NCBI GenBank assembly: GCA_023135215.1
Contig: JAGLTP010000608.1
Location: 1 to 15,459, forward strand
Length of the DNA stretch: 15,459 nt
Direction of reading: 5' to 3'
From: Candidatus Heimdallarchaeota archaeon
Lineage (GTDB): Archaea; Asgardarchaeota; Heimdallarchaeia; Heimdallarchaeales; Heimdallarchaeaceae
Made by a program: the position numbers and the translations under genes. Position 1 is the stretch's first letter, and each line of letters opens with the position of its first letter. The notes under the pieces were generated by a model, which ran no database searches, was not told the DNA's origin, and saw nothing but the letters and a program-made list of their open reading frames with translations. Positions 7,412 through 13,169 of the stretch are shown here, in pieces.

Positions 7412-8800
7412 TCAATCTCCTTTTTCAACAGGTAAGTATTTTTTAATTTCCTCTTCTGATAACTTAGTTAGTTCTGTTTCTGGTAGCATTGTTAATAAAT
7501 CCCAACCAAGTTTCAGAGAATTTTCAATGGAGTGATGATAACTTCCTTGATTAATAAATTCATTCTCAAACTTTTCAGCAAAATCAAAAAAAATCTGATC
7601 TCTTCGATTCAATTCTTTTCTTCCAATAACTTCAGCTAATTGTCTCTTTTTTAATCCTTCTGCATAAGCTGCGTATAGTTGGTTACTTAGAGAAGGGTGA
7701 TCCTCTCTAGTATATCCTTTTCCAATACCATCTTTCATAAGTCTTGATAGTGATTCTAAAACATCAATTGGCGGATAAATTCCTCTGTTGTTCAATGATC
7801 TATCAAGAATGATCTGACCTTCTGTAATATAACCGGTAAGGTCAGGTATTGGGTGGGTTATGTCGTCATTTGGCATAGTTAAATTAACTAAAAGAGTAAT
7901 ACTTCCATTTGAACCCTCTATAATTCCTGATCTTTCATATATTGAGGCTAGGTCACTATACATATATCCTGGAAAACCTTTTCTTGATGGTACAGTTTCC
8001 AATGCAACAGAAACCTCTCTCAATGCTTGACAATAATTAGTTATGTCTGATAGAATAGCTAAAACGTGATATCCTTTATCATAAGCAAAATATTCTGCAG
8101 TAGTTAAAGCAACTCTAGGTGTTAACAGCATTTCTGCGGCAGAATCACTTGCTAAATTAGAGAACATAATCACTTTATCTAGAGTTCCTGTTTCTTTGAA
8201 TAATCTCTGAAAATAAATATAATCATCCATTGTCAGACCCATCGCTCCAAATATTATGACAAATTTCTCTTTTTCTTTTCCTTCTGCTATTTTGGCTTGG
8301 TGAATTATTTGTCCTATAAGTTGATTGTTGGGCAATCCAGCTCCGGAAAAAATTGGTATTTTTTGACCTCTTACTAAAGTATTCATTAGATCTATTGAAG
8401 ATATTCCAGTTTCTATATAATTTCTGGGATAAACCCTTGATGTAGGATTAATTGGAGCCCCATTTACATCCCTATATTCCTCAGAATAAATTGCTGGTAA
8501 TCCATCCAAAGGTTCACCTAATGAGTTGAAGGTTCTTCCAACCATATTTTCAGCAACGAATAATTGCATTGTTCTTCCAAAGAATTCTGTTTCTATATCG
8601 TCTTTTTCTATTTCATAAGTTCCTTGGTATAATAATATGATTACCTTTTCTTCTTCTATGGCAAGAACTCTCCCCTGTCTTGTTGGATGACCTGTTAATT
8701 TTACTTCTAAATATTCACCCATTTGAATGCCTGAAACTCCTTCTATTACAATCAAATGCCCACGAATTTCCGAGACACCTTTTACTGTTATTCTCGCCAT
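7412..8800 (-). CDS. atpB: A-type ATP synthase subunit B (regulatory, non-catalytic)
   Basis: A 462-aa subunit that alternates with A in the A3B3 head. The order is an N-terminal beta-barrel (1-75), a nucleotide-binding fold (about 76-350) and a C-terminal helical domain. The P-loop position reads SGAGLPNNQL (152-161), the degenerate form typical of B, lacking the Lys-Thr of a catalytic Walker A. EGSNGSITLL (295-304) is a family hallmark. Arg353 in SLSRLM is the conserved arginine expected to reach the catalytic site of the neighbouring A. Length is standard. It begins nine bases after the A stop with only a weak GTGAA-like site, and ends two bases before D. There are no anomalies and no fusion. 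Confidence 0.97.
   Translation of the reverse strand: MARITVKGVSEIRGHLIVIEGVSGIQMGEYLEVKLTGHPTRQGRVLAIEEEKVIILLYQGTYEIEKDDIETEFFGRTMQLFVAENMVGRTFNSLGEPLDGLPAIYSEEYRDVNGAPINPTSRVYPRNYIETGISSIDLMNTLVRGQKIPIFSGAGLPNNQLIGQIIHQAKIAEGKEKEKFVIIFGAMGLTMDDYIYFQRLFKETGTLDKVIMFSNLASDSAAEMLLTPRVALTTAEYFAYDKGYHVLAILSDITNYCQALREVSVALETVPSRKGFPGYMYSDLASIYERSGIIEGSNGSITLLVNLTMPNDDITHPIPDLTGYITEGQIILDRSLNNRGIYPPIDVLESLSRLMKDGIGKGYTREDHPSLSNQLYAAYAEGLKKRQLAEVIGRKELNRRDQIFFDFAEKFENEFINQGSYHHSIENSLKLGWDLLTMLPETELTKLSEEEIKKYLPVEKGD
7416..7420 (-). promoter_or_regulatory. Ribosome-binding site for subunit D
   Basis: GGAGA sits within the last codons of B, six bases before the ATG at 7409. It supports that ATG over the TTG at 7415. 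Confidence 0.5.
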
Positions 8801-8809
8801 TCTTATTCA

Positions 8810-10621
8810 CTACTTATATCCGTATTTAGAACCTAATTTTTCCATTTCTGATATAATATAATCTTCAATTTTATTTAGTTGTGTTACATCTTCATTAGCA
8901 ACTTCTTCTTTCATTCTTTTCAGAATTTGAACTGTCTTTAGAGAATTAATAAGAGAGATGGGACACTCATTTATTATTAATATATTTGCTCTCTCATAGA
9001 ATAGTAAGATAAGTTTCATCATCTTCATTTGTTTGTCTATTGAACAAAATGTGTCTTTTGGATGAAATGCATTTTGTTGAAGAAATCCCTCTTTTACAAT
9101 GTTTGCAATTAGAATGATTAGTTGCTCATCTGCTGGTAGAGCTTTTGATCCAATTAATTCAACTATGTGCTCTAATTCATTATCCTTTTGGAGTAATTTT
9201 AGCATTTCTTTCCTATAACGACCCCAATCTTCTAGACCAGATTCTAATGCCCATTCTTCAATTTCATCAATATAACCTGAATAGCTATTTAACCAGTTTA
9301 TTGAAGGAAAATGTTTTTGATTAGCTAAGGCAGGATCAAGTCCCCAGAATGTTTTAACAAATCTTTTTGTATTAGCAGTAACAGGTTCACTAAAATCTCC
9401 ACCTGGAGGTGAAACTGCAGCTGTAATATTAATTGATCCCTCTCTGTATGGGGATCCAATATTCACAACCTGACCTGCTCTCTCATAGAAATCTGCTAAT
9501 CTTGCACCAAGATAAGCAGGATACCCTTCTTCAACAGGCATTTCTTCTAACTGTCCAGAAATTTCACGAAGTGCTTCTGCCCATCTACTTGTACTATCAG
9601 CTGTAAGAAGAATATTATAACCCTGATCTCGGAAAAATTCAGCCATTGTTATACCCATGTAGATAGATGCTTCTCGAGCAGCAACTGGCATATTAGAGAC
9701 ATTTGCTACAAGTACTGTTCTAGCCATCAAAGGATTGTTTGTGTGAGGATCTATTAATTTAGGAAATTCTCTAAGAACATCAGTCATTTCATTTCCGCGT
9801 TCTCCACAGCCAATATAGATTACGATGTCTGCATTACACCATTTGGATAATTGGTGTTGAATTACAGTTTTTCCAGTTCCAAAACCACCAGGGATAGCCG
9901 CAGTTCCACCCTTTGCAATTGGAAAGAACATGTCAATGATTCTTTGTCCAGTTATAAGTGGTTCAGAAAGTGGTTGTTTAGTTAAATAAGGTCTTGGAAT
10001 TCGAACAGGCCACTCATGCATAAATGATAGTTCCTTTTTTTCTCCAGATTTGTCTTTATAAACTATAATGGGTTCAGTAACTGTGAAATCTCCCTTGTCT
10101 TGAATTTCCTTCATTTCTCCATACGTATCTGGAGGTGCTAATATATTGCTACAAATTGATTTTGTTTCTTCAACTTTTCCTAATATATCTCCTCCCTTGA
10201 TGATATCTCCTTTCTTAATGTCTCTATTTGGCTCAAAGAACCATTTTTTTTGTCTGTCTAAAGCATTTGTTAATATACCTTTCTTAATAAAACTTGATTC
10301 AGACATTGCTTTGATAATTTCAAGTGGTCTTTGTATACCATCAAATATGTTAGACAATAAACCAGGACCAAGCTCAGCTGTAAGAGATTTTCCAGTTGGA
10401 TATAGGGGATTATTGATTCTTAATCCTTCTAAAGGTTCGTACACTTGAATTGTTGCAATGTTGTGTTCAATTGCAATAACTTCCCCTATTAATCTCTCCT
10501 CTCCTACATAAGTAATTTCACCCATTCTATAAGACGCAAGACCTTTTGCTTTAACTGTTGAACCTTTTATTGAAACAATTCGAGCGCTTTCTTCCTCTGA
10601 GAAGGTCATCTTGTATATCAT
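8810..10621 (-). CDS. atpA: A-type ATP synthase catalytic subunit A
   Basis: A 603-aa catalytic subunit of the rotary A-type ATP synthase (ATP + H2O = ADP + Pi coupled to ion flow). Domains are an N-terminal beta-barrel (about 12-80), the A-specific non-homologous insert (about 110-215), the nucleotide-binding core and a C-terminal helical bundle. The Walker A motif is GGFGTGKTV (245-253; Lys251, Thr252). The catalytic Glu274 lies in GERGNEMTD, and [19 protein letters not shown] (338-356) is a hallmark. No intein interrupts the P-loop, although many archaeal A subunits carry one. The first ATG is at 10621; an in-frame ATG at 10609 is possible, and neither has a clear ribosome-binding site. 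This is the first gene of the leftward operon, with a TATA-like box about 32-40 bases upstream and F diverging from it. Confidence 0.97.
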   Translation of the reverse strand: MIYKMTFSEEESARIVSIKGSTVKAKGLASYRMGEITYVGEERLIGEVIAIEHNIATIQVYEPLEGLRINNPLYPTGKSLTAELGPGLLSNIFDGIQRPLEIIKAMSESSFIKKGILTNALDRQKKWFFEPNRDIKKGDIIKGGDILGKVEETKSICSNILAPPDTYGEMKEIQDKGDFTVTEPIIVYKDKSGEKKELSFMHEWPVRIPRPYLTKQPLSEPLITGQRIIDMFFPIAKGGTAAIPGGFGTGKTVIQHQLSKWCNADIVIYIGCGERGNEMTDVLREFPKLIDPHTNNPLMARTVLVANVSNMPVAAREASIYMGITMAEFFRDQGYNILLTADSTSRWAEALREISGQLEEMPVEEGYPAYLGARLADFYERAGQVVNIGSPYREGSINITAAVSPPGGDFSEPVTANTKRFVKTFWGLDPALANQKHFPSINWLNSYSGYIDEIEEWALESGLEDWGRYRKEMLKLLQKDNELEHIVELIGSKALPADEQLIILIANIVKEGFLQQNAFHPKDTFCSIDKQMKMMKLILLFYERANILIINECPISLINSLKTVQILKRMKEEVANEDVTQLNKIEDYIISEMEKLGSKYGYK

Positions 10622-10652
10622 ATTAAATGGTTTAATAAGTATTTTACTGTTT

Positions 10653-10661
10653 ATCTTTAAA
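10653..10661 (-). promoter_or_regulatory. Putative TATA box of the main ATP synthase operon
   Basis: TTTAAAGAT on the minus strand is centred about 36 bases before the A start. It predicts a transcription start roughly 10 bases before the ATG. Its core matches the box before the HAD gene. Confidence 0.5.
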
Positions 10662-10686
10662 GAATTATCTCAATAATGACCTAAAA

Positions 10687-10695
10687 CTTTAAACA
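10687..10695 (+). promoter_or_regulatory. Putative TATA box of subunit F
   Basis: CTTTAAACA is centred about 27 bases before the ATG at 10718, so the transcript would begin at or next to the start codon. F would then be leaderless. The box is 25 bases from the opposing A box, forming a compact divergent promoter. Confidence 0.5.
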
Positions 10696-10717
10696 CGTTG
10701 CAGAAATTGTAAATTTG

Positions 10718-11029
10718 ATGGAGGACTTGAAAACCACAAAGAATGCATTTGTAATTGGAGCTAGAGAAACCGTTCGTGGTTTTAATCTGATCGGAATTCC
10801 TGGAAAGGAAGTAACAGACTCAGATGAAGCTAAAGAATTATTAGAACAAGTTTTAAAAGAACAGTATTCTCTCATAATTATTTCTGGCTCAATTGCATCT
10901 AGAATACAAGATGTTATTGACAACTATAGAATAGAATCACAAACACCAATCACTATTATATCAGATTTAAACACGAAGATACATGAAGATGACATAGAAA
11001 AGAAATTCAGAAAATTCATAGGTTTCTAA
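10718..11029 (+). CDS. atpF: A-type ATP synthase subunit F (central stalk)
   Basis: A 103-aa homologue of V-type F. It binds subunit D at the base of the rotor shaft and can affect ATP hydrolysis in related enzymes. The family pattern is clear: the first strand NAFVIGARETVRGFNLIGI, the middle strand YSLIIISGSIASRI, and the strand TPITIISDLNTK, ending in a helix, in a small Rossmann-like fold. Length is typical. The ATG at 10718 is preferred; a TTG at 10715 is one codon earlier. GGAGG falls inside the first codons and is unlikely to direct this start, so leaderless translation is inferred. F normally lies between C and A on the same strand; here it is alone and divergent from A across 96 bp. 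A long T-tract lies downstream. Confidence 0.92.
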   Translation: MEDLKTTKNAFVIGARETVRGFNLIGIPGKEVTDSDEAKELLEQVLKEQYSLIIISGSIASRIQDVIDNYRIESQTPITIISDLNTKIHEDDIEKKFRKFIGF

Positions 11030-11036
11030 TTTTTCC

Positions 11037-11044
11037 AAAAAAAA
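11037..11044 (-). terminator. Poly-T terminator for the TPR-acetyltransferase unit
   Basis: Eight A bases on the plus strand read as T8 in a leftward transcript, about 160 bases past the acetyltransferase stop and eight bases from the F stop. It would end that mRNA just before it runs antisense into F. Confidence 0.35.
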
Positions 11045-11157
11045 TCTTGAAATTTTCTTGAACACTTGGAAATCTTTCTGTGTATAAAGGTAGACTGTAA
11101 TAGAATTATAATTGTGTTTTTCATTGGATAAATAGTTGATGAATGTTTTTAGCATAA

Positions 11158-11170
11158 TTTTTGTTTTTTT
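11158..11170 (+). terminator. Poly-T terminator for subunit F
   Basis: A near-continuous T-tract (five T, one G, seven T) lies about 130 bases after the F stop in the 176-bp convergent gap. A shorter T5 at 11030-11034 directly follows the F stop and may also act. The gap holds nothing else recognisable. Confidence 0.35.
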
Positions 11171-11205
11171 AATTGCTACATAATTTATGAAAATTGATGA
11201 AAGAT

Positions 11206-11949
11206 TTAACTGTTTTTCCTTATTTTGCATATAGTAGAGAAAAAACTATCTACTGTAGTAAATCCTAGCTTTTCATAAAGTCGTACTGCAGGTATATTTC
11301 TCTCTTCAACCCAAAGGAATATTCTCTCTATTTGTTGATTAAAGATGATTTTGGATATATGTGAGGTTAAATCAGAGCCTAAACCTTGATTTCTGCAGGT
11401 TGGATGTACCCATACATCTCTAATCGCAGCAAAAGAAAACGGCTGTTCCTGAACAACTTGGGAAGCAAAAGCACATCCTAGAAGTGAATTATCTTTAATT
11501 ATTGCAACTCCTCCAAAACCTCTAGATTGATGAATCCTCCTTTTGATATTCAATACATCCAGATTCTCTCTAGCAAGTTTTTTTGATTGATATTGTTCCT
11601 TTGAATGGAAGTTTTCTTCCAATAATTCCATACATAGGAACTTGTTGAATTTATCTTCTTCATTTATCTCTACTACTAGCTCAAAATCATAGAACTTGTC
11701 TTTAATTAAAGCAAACCAATCAGGTTTGAAAGAAAGAAACAATTCTCCTTTGGGTTTATAACCTTCGAATATTATCTTATTTGGTTTTCCATGAAATAAT
11801 GTATATTTCTCATAATTGCAACGGAGTGTATCGTTGACAATTTTCAAATCAAAAAATTCCGGAAATTTATAATAATCCCAGACCATGAAACAGAAATAAC
11901 TCAAATTTTCCTTTGCCAATTGCAGGAATTGTTCATGTTCTGATATCAT
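11206..11949 (-). CDS. GNAT-family N-acetyltransferase with an unrecognised N-terminal region
   Basis: A 247-aa protein, probably transferring an acetyl group from acetyl-CoA to an unknown amine. The C-terminal GNAT domain spans about 130-240. Motif A reads IRDVWVHPTCRNQGLGSDL with the acetyl-CoA pyrophosphate loop Arg186-Asn-Gln-Gly189-Leu-Gly191. Motif B reads NIPAVRLYEKLGF with Asn218 and Tyr225, both typical. Residues 1-125 are rich in aromatic residues and unrecognised; they could be a degenerate GNAT-like half or a substrate-binding domain. It follows the TPR gene on the same strand by 65 bases and is probably co-transcribed. The ATG at 11949 has no ribosome-binding site of its own, because a strong one serves a seven-codon mini-ORF whose TAG directly abuts this ATG and is in frame with it. 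Family is sure; substrate is unknown. Confidence 0.88.
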   Translation of the reverse strand: MISEHEQFLQLAKENLSYFCFMVWDYYKFPEFFDLKIVNDTLRCNYEKYTLFHGKPNKIIFEGYKPKGELFLSFKPDWFALIKDKFYDFELVVEINEEDKFNKFLCMELLEENFHSKEQYQSKKLARENLDVLNIKRRIHQSRGFGGVAIIKDNSLLGCAFASQVVQEQPFSFAAIRDVWVHPTCRNQGLGSDLTSHISKIIFNQQIERIFLWVEERNIPAVRLYEKLGFTTVDSFFSTICKIRKNS

Positions 11950-11973
11950 CTAAAATAGAATTTTTCTCAACAT
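11950..11973 (-). CDS. Seven-codon mini-ORF abutting the acetyltransferase start
   Basis: An ATG with a strong ribosome-binding site (AAGGAGAT at 11976-11983) opens a reading frame encoding MLRKILF. It ends in TAG at 11950-11952, immediately next to and in frame with the acetyltransferase ATG. It may be a leader peptide that couples translation by re-initiation, or the true start of a longer acetyltransferase interrupted by the TAG. TAG ends other genes in this window (A, C, UspA-like), so routine readthrough is unlikely. Confidence 0.35.
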   Translation of the reverse strand: MLRKILF

Positions 11974-11975
11974 TT

Positions 11976-11983
11976 ATCTCCTT
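11976..11983 (-). promoter_or_regulatory. Strong ribosome-binding site before the mini-ORF
   Basis: AAGGAGAT lies two bases before the mini-ORF ATG, with four bases from GGAG to the ATG. It is among the best matches in the window. It is 26 bases from the acetyltransferase ATG, too far to serve that start directly. Confidence 0.5.
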
Positions 11984-12014
11984 TTAGGTAAAATCCAGAT
12001 ATGGTACGTAGATT

Positions 12015-12926
12015 TTAACCATATTTTGGTCCATACATTTCTCTTTCAAGTTGATCTAGATATTCCTTGAACTCTGGATTCTTTTCATTCTCATATGCTC
12101 GTTTAACTCTAACAGTTCCTTCATATCGTTGTCCTAGTTTTACCAACGCTTTGCCTGATAGAAACGTTGCAACAGGTTCATCTCTCTCCAAGGCTAAGAG
12201 TTCATTACAAATATTGAATGCTTTTTGATTTTCTCCTTCATCCAGAAATAATTTCGCTAATTTATGATAAATTGATTTATTTACTGGTCTAGTTTTTTCT
12301 TCAACTTGTAACGCTTGAAGGAATTTCTCCTTTGCTATGTCAGAACGACCAATTGATATGTATAGGTCTCCAAGTTCTCCATAAAGTTCCTGATTAGTTG
12401 AATCAAGTTCAATTGCTTCATTATATGAATCAATTGCCGATAGAAAATTATTCATTTCCTTATAGCTCGTACCTAATTGTCTCCAGGTCTCAGAATCATT
12501 TCTGTTGATCCTTAAGTATGTTTCAAAACTTAATACGGCTACCTGGTATTCTCCTCTTTGAAGAGCTAATTTTCCTCTTCCCAACCAGGATTGTGTTGCT
12601 CTTGGATTTATGGCTGTTGCTTTAAAATAGTAATTTTCTGCAAGTTCAACCTGTTTATTCTTTCGATAAGTTTCCCCTAAGAGCTCATAAGCTTCCCAAA
12701 AATCTGAATCTTGAGCAATAACAGTAGATAATTCATCTATTGCTTCTTTTAACATCCCCGAAAGAAAGAAAACTTTGCCTTTTAGATAGATAAAGTAAGG
12801 ATCTGCATATCTCTTTAAGAGTCTGTCTAAGAATGGGAGAGCCTCGTCAAATAGATGATTTTCAATAAGACTTTCAACTAATTCAGTCTCAAACATTTTA
12901 GAATTTTCACTAGTTTCTAACCCCAT
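12015..12926 (-). CDS. TPR-repeat protein
   Basis: A 303-aa cytosolic protein made almost wholly of tetratricopeptide repeats, a scaffold for protein-protein contacts; partners unknown. About eight 33-34-residue repeats can be counted, near 10-42, 43-75, 76-109, 110-143, 144-177, 178-211, 217-250 and 251-284. The best are the central ones, for example WEAYELLGETYRKNKQVELA and ETWRQLGTSYKEMNNFLSAI, with the usual Trp/Leu-Gly-Tyr-Ala-Pro spacing. No signal peptide, membrane segment or catalytic domain is visible. The ATG at 12926 has AAGGTGG at 12931-12937, and a TATA-like TTTAATAAAT lies at 12955-12964. It is the first gene of a two-gene leftward unit with the acetyltransferase and diverges from the large 13170 gene across 243 bp. 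Confidence 0.9.
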   Translation of the reverse strand: MGLETSENSKMFETELVESLIENHLFDEALPFLDRLLKRYADPYFIYLKGKVFFLSGMLKEAIDELSTVIAQDSDFWEAYELLGETYRKNKQVELAENYYFKATAINPRATQSWLGRGKLALQRGEYQVAVLSFETYLRINRNDSETWRQLGTSYKEMNNFLSAIDSYNEAIELDSTNQELYGELGDLYISIGRSDIAKEKFLQALQVEEKTRPVNKSIYHKLAKLFLDEGENQKAFNICNELLALERDEPVATFLSGKALVKLGQRYEGTVRVKRAYENEKNPEFKEYLDQLEREMYGPKYG

Positions 12927-12930
12927 GTAC

Positions 12931-12937
12931 CCACCTT
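12931..12937 (-). promoter_or_regulatory. Ribosome-binding site of the TPR gene
   Basis: AAGGTGG lies four bases before the ATG at 12926 and fixes that start. Confidence 0.5.
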
Positions 12938-12954
12938 GTATAATGTATCTATTA

Positions 12955-12964
12955 ATTTATTAAA
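12955..12964 (-). promoter_or_regulatory. Putative TATA box of the TPR-acetyltransferase unit
   Basis: TTTAATAAAT on the minus strand predicts a start about 9-10 bases before the TPR ATG. The background is very AT-rich, so the exact box is uncertain. The rest of the 243-bp gap (12927-13169) shows no RNA gene or clear repeat. Confidence 0.35.
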
Positions 12965-13128
12965 CTTAAAACTTTTTCTCACACAAGCAAAAATATGAAA
13001 AAAGAGAAATTACGAACAGAATCTCATTTCTATATTGTTTCATTAAATCTCTTTTCAAAACTGATGAATTAATGAATTTTATTAAGTTTTAAATTATCAA
13101 TTAATATATTTGTATAAGCAAAATGTTG

Positions 13129-13138
13129 ATATATAAAA
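13129..13138 (+). promoter_or_regulatory. Putative TATA box of the large 13170 gene
   Basis: ATATATAAAA is the best TATA-like string in the gap. It predicts a start near 13160 and a leader of about ten bases before the ATG at 13170. Confidence 0.45.
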
Positions 13139-13169
13139 TTGGGTCGTTGAATTATTCATCTGGCAGAGT

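Noticed and set aside
8810..10621. Intein in the A subunit P-loop
   Set aside because: The frame is continuous at 603 residues and GGFGTGKTV is uninterrupted.
10967..11230. An 87-codon open frame on the minus strand across the end of F and the following gap
   Set aside because: It overlaps F and the acetyltransferase 3' end, has low-complexity AT-driven composition, and no recognisable domain or ribosome-binding site was seen.
12959..13092. AAGTTTTAA near both divergent promoters in the 12927-13169 gap
   Set aside because: A nine-base AT-only string is expected by chance here; no longer match or conserved spacing was found.
12927..13169. tRNA or other structured RNA in the largest gene-free gap
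   Set aside because: The gap is AT-rich with no cloverleaf arms, T-loop sequence or GC-rich stem visible.
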